Origin: JBPCOB01 sp051000715
GTDB taxonomy: Bacteria > Actinomycetota > Actinomycetes > JALYNC01
Direction of reading: 5' to 3'
Assembly: GCA_051000715.1 (NCBI GenBank)
Contig: JBPCOB010000042.1
Span: 1 to 31,802 of the forward strand
Length of the DNA: 31,802 nucleotides
The translations under genes and the position numbers were made by a program. The stretch's first letter is position 1. Each line of letters begins with the position of its first letter. The notes under the pieces are model-generated. The model did not search any database, had not been told where the DNA came from, and saw nothing but the letters and a program-made list of their open reading frames with translations. Below, piece by piece: positions 15,959 to 23,298 of this stretch.

Positions 15959-16986
15959 CGGCCGGGCCACTGGTCCTGGGAATCGAGACCTCCTGCGACG
16001 AGACCGGGGTCGGCATCGTCCGGGGAGCGACGCTGCTGGCGGACGCGGTGGCGAGCAGCGTCGACGAGCACGCCCGCTTCGGTGGGGTGGTGCCCGAGGT
16101 CGCCAGCCGGGCGCACGTCGAGGCGATGGTGCCCACGGTGTCCCGGGCCCTGGCCGGCGCCGGCGTACGGGTCGGCGACCTGGACGCCGTCGCCGTCACG
16201 GCCGGCCCGGGCCTGGCCGGCGCGCTGCTGGTGGGGGTGGCGGCGGCGAAGGCCTACGCGTTGGCGCTGGAGCTGCCCCTGTACGGCGTCAACCACCTGG
16301 CCGCCCACATCGCGGTGGACGAGCTCGAGCACGGGCCGCTGCCGGCACCCTGCATGGCGCTGCTGGTCTCGGGCGGCCACTCCTCGCTGCTGCTGGTGCG
16401 CGACTCCGTAGCAGATCTGCAAGCGATCGGCTCCACGGTGGACGACGCCGCCGGGGAGGCGTTCGACAAGGTGGCCCGGCTGCTGGGACTGCGCTTCCCG
16501 GGCGGGCCGGAGATCGACCGCGAGGCCCGGACCGGCGATCCGGCCGCGGTCGCCTTCCCCCGCGGAATGGCCGGCGACGGCTCCTACGACTTCTCCTTCT
16601 CCGGGCTCAAGACCGCGGTGGCGCGTTGGGTTGAGGGTCGCCAACGCAACGGTACGGCGGTGCCCGCAGCGGATGTGGCCGCTTCGTTCCAGGAGGCGGT
16701 CGCCGACGTGCTCACCGCCAAGGCGGTGGCCGCCTGCCGGGCTCACGGGGTGGACCACCTGCTGCTCGCGGGCGGCGTCGCGGCGAACTCCCGGCTGCGG
16801 GCTCTCGCGGCAGTGCGGTGCGCCGCGGCCGGGGTCGGGCTGCGGGTCCCCCGGCCGGCGCTGTGCACCGACAACGGCGCGATGGTGGCCGCGCTCGGCT
16901 CCCGGCTGGTCGCGGCCGGCGTACCGCCCTCGACCATGGACCTGGCCGCCAACCCTGGGCTGTCCGTTCGCGGGGCCCGCCGGTGA
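15955..16986 (+). CDS. tsaD: tRNA t6A37 threonylcarbamoyltransferase TsaD
   Basis: A 343-residue TsaD (Kae1/Qri7 family), which transfers threonylcarbamoyl from its AMP ester to A37 of ANN-decoding tRNAs. Motif order is complete: GIETSCDETGVG at 9-20, the metal-binding NHLAAH with His114 and His118, LLVSGGHSS, FPGGPEID, the SFSGLKTAV segment, LLLAGGVAANSRLR and the second metal site CTDNGAM with Asp306. The start is ATG 15955 within the rimI stop (ATGA); the frame is open upstream but that part is rimI read out of frame. Length is standard. The exchanger-like gene overlaps its stop by 4 bp. Confidence 0.97.
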   Translation: MTAGPLVLGIETSCDETGVGIVRGATLLADAVASSVDEHARFGGVVPEVASRAHVEAMVPTVSRALAGAGVRVGDLDAVAVTAGPGLAGALLVGVAAAKAYALALELPLYGVNHLAAHIAVDELEHGPLPAPCMALLVSGGHSSLLLVRDSVADLQAIGSTVDDAAGEAFDKVARLLGLRFPGGPEIDREARTGDPAAVAFPRGMAGDGSYDFSFSGLKTAVARWVEGRQRNGTAVPAADVAASFQEAVADVLTAKAVAACRAHGVDHLLLAGGVAANSRLRALAAVRCAAAGVGLRVPRPALCTDNGAMVAALGSRLVAAGVPPSTMDLAANPGLSVRGARR

Positions 16987-17918
16987 TCGGCTTCGCCCTG
17001 CTGGCGCTCTCCGCCGTACTGCTCGTCGCCGGCGCCAAGCTCTTCGTCGACAACACCACCGGGGCGGACCGGCGGCTCAGGGTGGCGGTCTTCGCGATCG
17101 GACTGCTGCTCGCCGGCGCCGAGCCCGAGGAGATGCTCACGGCCGTACTCGCCTCGCTGGCCCATCGGCCCGGCCTCGCGGTCGGTGACGCGCTCGGTGC
17201 CAACGTGACCATGCTGACCCTCACCCTCGGTCTGGCCGCGGTGATCCGTCCGGTCCCGATCGGTCGCCGGGTGCGCTCCTACGCCCTGCTCGCCGCAGTC
17301 GCCGGGGTCCTCGGCGCGCTCACGGTCGCGGGGGGACTGGTGACCAGGCCCGAGGGAGCCCTGCTGATCGCGGCGTACGCCGGACTCGTGGCGCTCATCT
17401 GGTGGCGCGAGCGCGAGCCGCCTCTGCTCGGCGAGCTCGCCGAGATGGCCGAGGACGACGAGAAGAACAAGGTCGCTGGGCGGTCGCCGTTGAACTCACT
17501 GCTGCTCGCGTTGCTCGGGGTTGCGGTGATGACCGCCGGCGGCCGGGCGGCCATCGCCGGCGCGATCCGGGTAGTGGACGTCCTGGGTGCCTCCGACAAC
17601 GCGGTGGGGCTCACCTTCCTGGCGTTGGCGACCACCGCGGAGCTCTTCGCGCTGGTCTGGGCCGCTGCCCGCCGCGGTGCCACCGAGATCGCGGTGGCCG
17701 GCGTGGTCGGCTCGGCGGCCTACAACGCGACCGCCACGCTCGGCGCGGCAGCGCTGGTCCGCCCGCTGGCCGCCGGTGGGCTGCTGGCTCCGGCCGTGCT
17801 CGCGGCCGCGCTTCCCCTGGTCGTGGTCGGGCTGGCGCCACGCGGCCGGCTGGGGCGTCCGGCCGGCCTCGCGCTGCTCGCCGGCTACGCGGCGTACGCC
17901 GTCCTCGTGTTTCGCTGA
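16983..17918 (+). CDS. Sodium/calcium exchanger-like membrane protein (CaCA family)
   Basis: A 311-residue hydrophobic protein with about ten predicted membrane helices. Two inverted repeats resemble the alpha-repeats of the Ca2+/cation antiporter family. The first is GAEPEEMLTAVLAS with GDALGANVTMLTLTLG (about 39-80). The second is the LTFLALATTAELFALVWAA stretch followed by VVGSAAYNATATLG. A charged loop (AEMAEDDEKNK) separates the halves near residue 160. The acidic and Asn residues expected for ion binding are present, but the motifs are looser than in textbook exchangers, so the ion is uncertain. GTG 16983 overlaps the tsaD stop by 4 bp. Confidence 0.75.
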   Translation: MIGFALLALSAVLLVAGAKLFVDNTTGADRRLRVAVFAIGLLLAGAEPEEMLTAVLASLAHRPGLAVGDALGANVTMLTLTLGLAAVIRPVPIGRRVRSYALLAAVAGVLGALTVAGGLVTRPEGALLIAAYAGLVALIWWREREPPLLGELAEMAEDDEKNKVAGRSPLNSLLLALLGVAVMTAGGRAAIAGAIRVVDVLGASDNAVGLTFLALATTAELFALVWAAARRGATEIAVAGVVGSAAYNATATLGAAALVRPLAAGGLLAPAVLAAALPLVVVGLAPRGRLGRPAGLALLAGYAAYAVLVFR

Positions 17919-17925
17919 GCGCCGA

Positions 17926-17955
17926 TTTCACACTTGGCACTCGGCCCGCTAGAGT
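17926..17955 (+). promoter_or_regulatory. Probable groES-groEL promoter
   Basis: TTTCAC at 17926-17931 and TAGAGT at 17950-17955 are 18 bp apart. The -10 box lies inside the CIRCE operator, so repressor binding would block it directly. Transcription would begin near 17962, leaving a leader of about 87 nt before groES. Confidence 0.5.
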
Positions 17956-17960
17956 GCCAA
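17934..17960 (+). promoter_or_regulatory. CIRCE operator (HrcA-binding site)
   Basis: TTGGCACTC at 17934-17942 and its exact complement GAGTGCCAA at 17952-17960 are separated by 9 bp, the exact CIRCE architecture (consensus TTAGCACTC-N9-GAGTGCTAA, with a single symmetric A-to-G change). HrcA binds this element and releases it on heat shock. It lies 88 bp before groES and overlaps the likely -10 box. Confidence 0.95.
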
Positions 17961-18048
17961 CTGCCGGGTTCGGTGGCCGGCACCCGCGACGACGGCCGCC
18001 GGTCCCGATCCATCCGCTCATCGAAGCTTCCGAAGGGGGAGTCCACTC

Positions 18049-18360
18049 GTGACGACCGCCACCATGAACAAGGTGAACATCAAGCCGCTCGAGGACCGCA
18101 TCGTCGTCCAGGCCAACGAGGCCGAGAACACGACCGCGTCCGGCATCGTGATCCCGGACACGGCCAAGGAGAAGCCGCAAGAGGGCACCGTCATCGCGGT
18201 AGGTCCCGGCCGGTTCGAGGACGGCAACCGGGTTCCGCTCGACGTCTCTGTCGGTGACACGGTGATCTACAGCAAGTACGGCGGCACCGAGGTGAAGTAC
18301 GGCGGCGAGGACTACCTCGTGCTCTCCGCCCGCGACGTGCTCGCGATCATCGAAAAGTAA
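18049..18360 (+). CDS. groES: Co-chaperonin GroES
   Basis: A 103-residue GroES that forms the heptameric lid on GroEL. LKPLEDRIVV-like (IKPLEDRIVVQ), the mobile loop around NTTASGIVIPDTAKEKPQEG, GDTVIYSKYGGTEVK and the C-terminal DVLAIIEK are all typical. The start is GTG 18049 with AAGGGGGA about 8 nt upstream; Met6 at 18064 is an alternative start but has a poorer site. groEL follows after 65 bp that contain a stem-loop. Expression should be controlled by HrcA through the CIRCE element. Confidence 0.97.
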   Translation: MTTATMNKVNIKPLEDRIVVQANEAENTTASGIVIPDTAKEKPQEGTVIAVGPGRFEDGNRVPLDVSVGDTVIYSKYGGTEVKYGGEDYLVLSARDVLAIIEK

Positions 18361-18376
18361 GACACCAGACCCGCGA

Positions 18377-18407
18377 ACGCCCCGGAGCCGACCTGGCGCC
18401 GGGGCGT
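18377..18407 (+). other. Intercistronic stem-loop between groES and groEL
   Basis: ACGCCCCGG (18377-18385) pairs with CCGGGGCGT (18399-18407), and GCC (18387-18389) with GGC (18395-18397), leaving one A/G mismatch and a 5-nt loop. There is no T run, so it is unlikely to end transcription fully. It may protect the groES mRNA 3' end or mark a processing site that sets the groES:groEL ratio; this is inference. Confidence 0.6.
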
Positions 18408-18425
18408 CGCTGCTGAGAGGAACCC

Positions 18426-20066
18426 ATGTCCAAGATCCTCCAATTCTCCGCCGACGCCCGTAGCTCACTCGAGGACGGGGTCGACGCGTTGGCCGACGCG
18501 GTGAAGGTGACCATCGGGCCGCGCGGCCGCAACGTGCTGCTGGACAAGAAGTTCGGTGCACCCACGATCACCAACGACGGCGTCACCATCGCCCGCGAGG
18601 TCGAGCTGGCGGACCCGTACCAGAATCTCGGCGCGCAGCTGGCCAAGGAGGTCGCGACCAAGACCAACGACGTGGCCGGCGACGGTACGACGACGGCCAC
18701 GGTGCTCGCCCAGGCGATGGTCCACGAGGGCATGCGCAACGTGGCCGCGGGTGCCGCCCCGGTGGCGCTCAAGGCGGGTATGGAGCGGGCCGTCAAGCGG
18801 GTGGGTGACGAGCTGCTCGCGCGCGCGCAGGAGATCGACACCCAAGAGGAGATCGCCCACGTGGCGGCCATCTCGGCGCAGGACCGGGCGATCGGTGAGC
18901 TGATCGCCGAGGCCATGAGCAAGGTCGGCAAGGACGGTGTCATCACCGTGGAGGAGTCGACCACGACAGGCCTCGAGCTGGAATTCACCGAGGGCCTGCG
19001 CTTCGACAAGGGCTACATCTCCCCATACCTGGTCACCGACCCCGAGCGCATGGAGGCGGTGCTGGACGATCCGTTCGTCCTCGTCCATGCCGGCAAGATC
19101 TCCAGTATCGCGGACCTGCTGCCGCTCCTGGAAAAGGTGATCCAGGCGAGCAAGCCGCTGCTCATCGTCGCCGAGGACGTCGAGGGCGAGGCGCTGTCGA
19201 CGCTGGTGGTGAACAAGGTCCGCGGCACCTTCACCGCGGTCGCGGTCAAGGCGCCGGGGTTCGGCGACCGCCGCAAGGCGATGCTTGCGGACATGGCGAT
19301 CCTCACCGGCGGTCAGGTCGTCAGCGCCGAGGTCGGGCTCCGGCTGGACTCCGTCGGCCTGGAGGTCCTTGGGCGGGCCCGGCGCGTCACCGTCACCAAG
19401 GACGACACCACGATCGTGGACGGCGCCGGCGACGCCGGCGAGATCTCTGAGCGGATCCGTCAGATCCGCGCCGAGATCGAGGACAGCGACTCCGACTGGG
19501 ACCGCGAGAAGCTCCAGGAGCGGCTGGCCAAGCTGGCCGGCGGGGTGGGAGTCATCCGGGTGGGCGCGGCCACCGAGGTCGAGCTCAAGGAGCGCAAGCA
19601 CCGGCTGGAGGACGCCATCTCGGCCACCCGGGCGGCGGTCGAGGAGGGGATCATCCCCGGCGGCGGCAGTGCGCTCGTCCAGATAGCCGAGGGGCTGGCC
19701 GACGGCGCGGGTGCCACCGGCGATGAGGCGACCGGTGTCTCCGTCGTACGGCGGGCGCTGGACGCACCCTTGCGCTGGATCGCCGCAAACGCCGGCTACG
19801 AGGGCATGGTCGTGGTGGCCAAGGTGCGGGAGCTGCCCGCTGGATCAGGCTTCGATGCCCTGACCGGCGAGTATGGCGACCTGATCGCGGCCGGCGTGCT
19901 GGACCCGGTCAAGGTCACCCGCTCGGCTGTGGCGAACGCGGCCTCGATCGCGGCCCTGCTTCTCACCACCGAGACGCTGGTGACGGACAAGCCCAAGGAC
20001 GAGGCCGCTGCGAGTCCGGCGGGCGGGCACGGCGGGCACGGCCACTCGCACGGCCCGGGCTTCTAG
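18426..20066 (+). CDS. groEL: Chaperonin GroEL with His-rich C-terminus (GroEL1 type)
   Basis: A 546-residue 60-kDa chaperonin. The ATP-binding loop GDGTTTATVLAQ has Asp86, and GPRGRNVLLD, the GYISPYLVTDPERM segment and IIPGGGSALV are typical. The C-terminus does not end in a GGM repeat; it ends in a Gly/His tail (GGHGGHGHSHGPGF, four His). In actinobacteria, a His-rich tail and linkage to groES mark the GroEL1 paralogue, while GroEL2 usually stands alone and keeps GGM. The start is ATG 18426 with GAGAGGA upstream. A strong terminator follows 12 bp after the stop. A second groEL elsewhere in the genome is expected but not visible here. Confidence 0.96.
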   Translation: MSKILQFSADARSSLEDGVDALADAVKVTIGPRGRNVLLDKKFGAPTITNDGVTIAREVELADPYQNLGAQLAKEVATKTNDVAGDGTTTATVLAQAMVHEGMRNVAAGAAPVALKAGMERAVKRVGDELLARAQEIDTQEEIAHVAAISAQDRAIGELIAEAMSKVGKDGVITVEESTTTGLELEFTEGLRFDKGYISPYLVTDPERMEAVLDDPFVLVHAGKISSIADLLPLLEKVIQASKPLLIVAEDVEGEALSTLVVNKVRGTFTAVAVKAPGFGDRRKAMLADMAILTGGQVVSAEVGLRLDSVGLEVLGRARRVTVTKDDTTIVDGAGDAGEISERIRQIRAEIEDSDSDWDREKLQERLAKLAGGVGVIRVGAATEVELKERKHRLEDAISATRAAVEEGIIPGGGSALVQIAEGLADGAGATGDEATGVSVVRRALDAPLRWIAANAGYEGMVVVAKVRELPAGSGFDALTGEYGDLIAAGVLDPVKVTRSAVANAASIAALLLTTETLVTDKPKDEAAASPAGGHGGHGHSHGPGF

Positions 20067-20077
20067 TTCCGGCACGG

Positions 20078-20111
20078 AAAGAGCCCGGCACCGTTAGGTG
20101 CCGGGCTCTTT
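20078..20111 (+). terminator. Intrinsic terminator after groEL
   Basis: A perfect 15-bp stem (20078-20092 with 20097-20111, AAAGAGCCCGGCACC and its complement) closes a 4-nt GTTA loop, ending in CTCTTT. It lies 12 bp after the groEL stop. Because the arms begin with AAAG and end in CTTT, it could also serve the convergent whiB gene whose stop is 41 bp away. Confidence 0.9.
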
Positions 20112-20151
20112 CGCGTGGTGCCGCCGGACGGGGACAGGGCTCGGCGGACGT

Positions 20152-20457
20152 TCAAGCGGGCAGGGAAACCCCGCCACCGTGCTGGTATGACGCCTGGATG
20201 CACTCCCGCTCGGACTCCGAGAACCCACCCCAGACGCCGTAGGGCTCGCGGCAGGCCAGCGCGTGCGCCGCGCACTGCGAGATCACGGGGCAGCGGGCGC
20301 ACAGCGCTTTCGCGGCCAGCTCGCGAGCCAGCCGGGACGGCCCGCGCTCGCCCTCGGGGTGGAAGAACAGGTCGGCGTCCTCCCCCCGACAGGCGCCTTC
20401 CAACTGCCACTCCCAGATCTCGGCCGTCGGGCCGGGCAACAGCCGAACGTCGGCCAT
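20152..20457 (-). CDS. whiB3: WhiB-family Fe-S transcriptional regulator (WhiB3/WhiD type)
   Basis: A 101-residue Wbl protein. The four cluster-binding Cys are Cys23, Cys53, Cys56 and Cys62 (C-x29-C-x2-C-x5-C), and the GVWGG turn is at 74-78, followed by a short basic/helical tail. The N-terminus LPGPTAEIWEWQLEGACRG and FFHPEGERG match what is known of mycobacterial WhiB3 and Streptomyces WhiD, and groEL-whiB3 adjacency is also conserved. These proteins bind sigma-A region 4 and respond to redox or nitric oxide. The start is ATG 20457 with AGGGAG 7 nt upstream; the frame continues to 20508 but that extension is not family-like. The C-terminal YQHGGGVSLPA is shorter and less basic than in WhiB3 proper, so the symbol is given by synteny and N-terminal match. 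Confidence 0.88.
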   Translation of the reverse strand: MADVRLLPGPTAEIWEWQLEGACRGEDADLFFHPEGERGPSRLARELAAKALCARCPVISQCAAHALACREPYGVWGGFSESERECIQASYQHGGGVSLPA

Positions 20458-20493
20458 CGGGCGGCTCCCTGTCTGTCGAGGACGAACTTCTTG

Positions 20494-20522
20494 AGCATAT
20501 CGCGCCATAGGCTGGTCAACAA
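20494..20522 (-). promoter_or_regulatory. Candidate whiB3 promoter
   Basis: Read on the minus strand, TTGTTG (20522-20517) and TATGCT (20499-20494) are 17 bp apart. Transcription would start near 20487, about 30 nt before the whiB start. It lies in the 109-bp divergent gap shared with the MerR-type gene; no clear promoter was seen for the latter. Confidence 0.5.
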
Positions 20523-20566
20523 GTCGAGCGCGTCAGGCGTGGCTCGGCCTGCGACCGGAGGCGTGC

Positions 20567-21505
20567 GTGGAGGAGCCGCTGCTCACGGTGGCCGCAATGG
20601 CCCGCCGGCTGGGGGTCGCGCCGGCCACCCTGCGCACGTGGGACCGGCGCTACGGCCTTGGGCCGAGCCTCCACACGAGGGGTTCCCACCGCCGTTATTC
20701 GTCGGCCGACGTGGCGCGGTTTGAGTTCATGCGCCGGCTTACGGTGCAGGGGGTCCCTCCCGACCACGCGGCGCGGCTGGCCCGGCAAACGCCGAACGCT
20801 TCCGGAACCGAAAGTGACCGGGGCCCGTCCGATCCGCCCGCCGGCCAACTACCGCCTAGGGGCTCGGGGGGCCGGGTGCTTGCTCTTCCGGCGGCCGGCG
20901 CCGGCGTACGCGGCCTGGCCCGCGCCGCCATGGCGCTGGACGCCAGCGCCATGACCGAGCAGCTCACCGCGGCGATCGCGGCCGCCGGCGTCGTCGCCAC
21001 CTGGTAGACGCTGCTGCGCCCCGTGCTGGTGGCGATCGGCGAGAGATGGGAGGCGACCGGTGACGGCGTGGACGTCGAGCACCTGCTGTCGCAGTGCGCC
21101 TCGGGGGCGCTCGGCCGGCATGCCGGCCCGTTGACCGCAGCGGCGAACCTTCGCCCGGTCCTGCTCACCTGCGTCGCCGGGGAGCTGCACACTCTCCCGC
21201 TGGACGCGCTGGCTGCCGCGCTCGCCGAGCGGCGAATCGCGACGCACGTGCTGGGCGCCGCCGTACCGGTTCGCGCCCTGCGGTCCGCGGTACTCCGGAT
21301 CGGCCCGGCCGCGCTGTTCGTGTGGTCGCAGCTGCCCGCGACCGGCGACCCTGCCCAGCTGGCGGCGGTGCCGGCCACCCGGCCACCGGTCACCGTGATC
21401 GCCGGCGGGCCGGGCTGGCCCGAGGCCCGGCTGCCGCCCCGGGTGCGGTTCGCCGCCGACCTGCTTGCGGCCGTCGCGCTGGTCGAGCGGGCCGCTACCG
21501 GCTGA
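20567..21505 (+). pseudogene. MerR-type regulator with B12-binding domain, interrupted by in-frame TAG
   Basis: Two open segments in the same frame are separated by one amber codon (TAG 21005-21007, codon 147). Segment 1 carries a MerR helix-turn-helix (LTVAAMARRLGVAPATLRTW, then RRYGLGPS and SHRRYSSADVARFEFMRRL) plus a helical linker. Segment 2 continues with LLRPVLVAIGERW and a Rossmann-like cobalamin-binding domain. Read through, the protein would be 311 amino acids plus the stop position, a normal length. Trp161, Glu171-His172 (W-x9-EH) and Glu206-x-His208 match the signature known from CarH/LitR B12 photoreceptors. The start is GTG 20567 with CGGAGG upstream. Re-initiation at GTG 21023 could yield two polypeptides. 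A single G-to-T change of a Glu codon would explain the stop; a sequencing error is the main alternative. Confidence 0.75.
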
Positions 21506-21512
21506 GCCGCCG

Positions 21513-21914
21513 TCAGCTGGTCGAGCGCTCCTGCTCGTCGTCCGCCGCCTCGTCGAGTACGCCGTCCGCGAAACCGCGGGCGTAGTCCCAGCTCACGTAC
21601 TGGGTGGGGTCCGGGCTGAAGGCCGGCTCGTGCACCCGGGTCTGCCCCTCGTCGAGCAGGTGCCGCAGATTGCCGTGCAGCAGCTCCCAGTTGAAGTAGT
21701 GCGGCTCCCGGCAATCGTCACAGTCGACGACCAGGCCCCGGATCCCCCGCGGCTCGAGCAGGGCCCGGAACACCTCGAGATCCTCGAGGTCGGCGAGCAC
21801 CTCCTCGCGTTCCGTCGGCGACAGCGGCTCGTCGTCGTCGTCGTCGTCGGCGAGCGCCGCGGCCGGGTCCTCGGGGTCATCGGAGAACGGGTCGACTGGT
21901 TGCTCCTCGGTCAC
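21513..21914 (-). CDS. DUF5319 family protein
   Basis: A 133-residue acidic protein matching the actinobacterial DUF5319 family (the type found near guaB in Mycobacterium). It has an acidic low-complexity stretch (six Asp in a row, encoded by a GTC/TCG trinucleotide run at about 21833-21850), then PTEREEVLADLEDLEVFRALLEPRG, a CDDC pair in LVVDCDDCREPHYF that might bind a metal, and a conserved C-terminal TQYVSWDYARGFADGVLDE. Function is unknown. The start is placed at GTG 21914 because a TACGGT hexamer sits 6 nt upstream (leaderless pattern); GTG 21920 is an alternative adding two residues. It converges on the MerR-type gene with 7 bp between stops. Confidence 0.8.
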   Translation of the reverse strand: MTEEQPVDPFSDDPEDPAAALADDDDDDEPLSPTEREEVLADLEDLEVFRALLEPRGIRGLVVDCDDCREPHYFNWELLHGNLRHLLDEGQTRVHEPAFSPDPTQYVSWDYARGFADGVLDEAADDEQERSTS

Positions 21915-21920
21915 CCGCAC

Positions 21921-21926
21921 ACCGTA
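21921..21926 (-). promoter_or_regulatory. Candidate -10 element for leaderless DUF5319 gene
   Basis: On the minus strand TACGGT is followed after 6 nt by GTG 21914, with no Shine-Dalgarno sequence. No good -35 box was found. It shares the 157-bp divergent gap with the guaB3 promoter. Confidence 0.35.
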
Positions 21927-21983
21927 GTCCCGCCGCGTTCGACGGTGTCCGGTGTGGCGGAATCCGGCCAGGCCGCCCCAGGT

Positions 21984-21989
21984 TAGACT
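21984..21989 (+). promoter_or_regulatory. Candidate guaB3 -10 element
   Basis: TAGACT, preceded by GGT, is a good actinobacterial -10 box. Transcription would start near 21996, giving a G+C-rich leader of about 80 nt that ends in a clear ribosome-binding site (GGGAGAGGAAG) before GTG 22078. No -35 match was seen. Confidence 0.4.
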
Positions 21990-22077
21990 GGCAATCTTCC
22001 CGGGAGCTTCCGCGGCCGCCGTACGGCGTCGCGGCCCTGGCGGTTTCCCGGTCGCCCGGCATGGGAGAGGAAGCGTC

Positions 22078-23253
22078 GTGGCCGACGTCGAGATCGGGAT
22101 CGGAAAGAGCGGGCGTCGGGCGTACGGGTTCGACGACATCGCGATCGTCCCCAGCCGCCGCACCCGCGACCCAGAGGACGTCTCGATCGCCTGGGAAATC
22201 GACGCCTACCGGCTCGAGCTGCCGCTGCTGGCCAGCGCGATGGACGGCGTCGTCTCGCCGCGGTCCGCGATCGAGATCGGCCGGCTGGGCGGCCTCGGCG
22301 TGTTGAACCTCGAGGGCCTGTGGACCCGGTACGACGATCCCGACCCGCTGCTCGACGAGATCGCCGAGCTCGACGACGCCACCGCGACCAAGCGGATGCA
22401 GGAGATCTACGCCGAGCCTGTGTCCGAGGACCTGATCGGCCGGCGGATCGCTGAGATCAAGGCGGCCGGGGTGACCGCGGCCGCCAGCCTGACCCCCCAG
22501 AAGGTGCAGCGGTACCACCGCGCGGTGCTCGACGCCGGCATAGACCTCTTCGTCATCCAGGGCACCGTGGTCTCCGCCGAGCACGTGTCCAGTCGCAACG
22601 AACCGCTGAACCTCAAGAAGTTCATCGCCGAGCTGGACGTGCCGGTGATCGTCGGCGGCTGTGCGTCGTTCTCCACCGCTCTGCACCTCATGCGCACCGG
22701 GGCGGCCGGCCTGCTGGTCGGTGTCGGCCCCGGTCAGGCCTGCACCACCCGTGGCGTCATCGGCGTCGGCGTACCGATGGCTACCGCGATCGCCGATGCT
22801 GCCGGCGCCCGGATGCGCTACCTGGACGAGTCCGGCGGCCGCTACGTGCACATCATCGCCGACGGCGGCATGCGGACCGGCGGTGACATCGCCAAGGCGG
22901 TGGCCTGCGGCGCGGACGCTGTCATGATCGGCTCGCCGTTGGCTCGAGCGATCGAGGCGCCGGGCCGCGGCTACCACTGGGGGATGGCGACCTTCCACCC
23001 CGACCTGCCGCGCGGCACCCGGGTCCGCGCGTCTACGGTCGGAACGCTGAAGGAGATTCTCATCGGCCCAGCGCCTATCAACGACGGCACGATGAACCTC
23101 TTCGGAGGGCTGCGTACGTCGATGGCCACCACCGGCTACGCCAACCTCAAGGAGTTCCAGAAGGCCGAAGTCATGGTGGCACCGGCATTGCAGACCGAGG
23201 GCAAGAGCATGCAGCGCACCCAGGGCGTCGGCATGGGTTCCGCTCGCTCCTAG
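22078..23253 (+). CDS. guaB3: GuaB3-family IMP dehydrogenase-related protein
   Basis: A 391-residue TIM-barrel enzyme of the IMP dehydrogenase/GMP reductase superfamily. The YGFDDIAIVPS N-terminus, LLASAMDGVVS, GPGQACTTRGV with catalytic Cys222, the HIIADGGMRTGGDIAKAVACGADAVMIGSPLA phosphate-binding region and the C-terminal MATTGYANLKEFQKAEV are typical of the actinobacterial GuaB3 group. The regulatory CBS (Bateman) pair of GuaB2 is absent, which explains the shorter length. The exact reaction is less settled than for GuaB2. The start is GTG 22078 with GGGAGAGGAAG upstream; the longer frame to 21952 would run through the promoter region. The usual neighbour guaB2 is not present here. Confidence 0.92.
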   Translation: MADVEIGIGKSGRRAYGFDDIAIVPSRRTRDPEDVSIAWEIDAYRLELPLLASAMDGVVSPRSAIEIGRLGGLGVLNLEGLWTRYDDPDPLLDEIAELDDATATKRMQEIYAEPVSEDLIGRRIAEIKAAGVTAAASLTPQKVQRYHRAVLDAGIDLFVIQGTVVSAEHVSSRNEPLNLKKFIAELDVPVIVGGCASFSTALHLMRTGAAGLLVGVGPGQACTTRGVIGVGVPMATAIADAAGARMRYLDESGGRYVHIIADGGMRTGGDIAKAVACGADAVMIGSPLARAIEAPGRGYHWGMATFHPDLPRGTRVRASTVGTLKEILIGPAPINDGTMNLFGGLRTSMATTGYANLKEFQKAEVMVAPALQTEGKSMQRTQGVGMGSARS

Positions 23254-23298
23254 CGTGCCAACCAGACCCGCTCGGTCCTAGCCGGGCCAATCCGGGCG

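Noticed and set aside
21005..21007. TAG in the MerR/B12 gene as a recoded amino acid or programmed readthrough
   Set aside because: TAG is used as an ordinary stop at rplM, glmS, groEL and guaB3, and no stimulatory structure was recognised. A mutation or sequence error is simpler.
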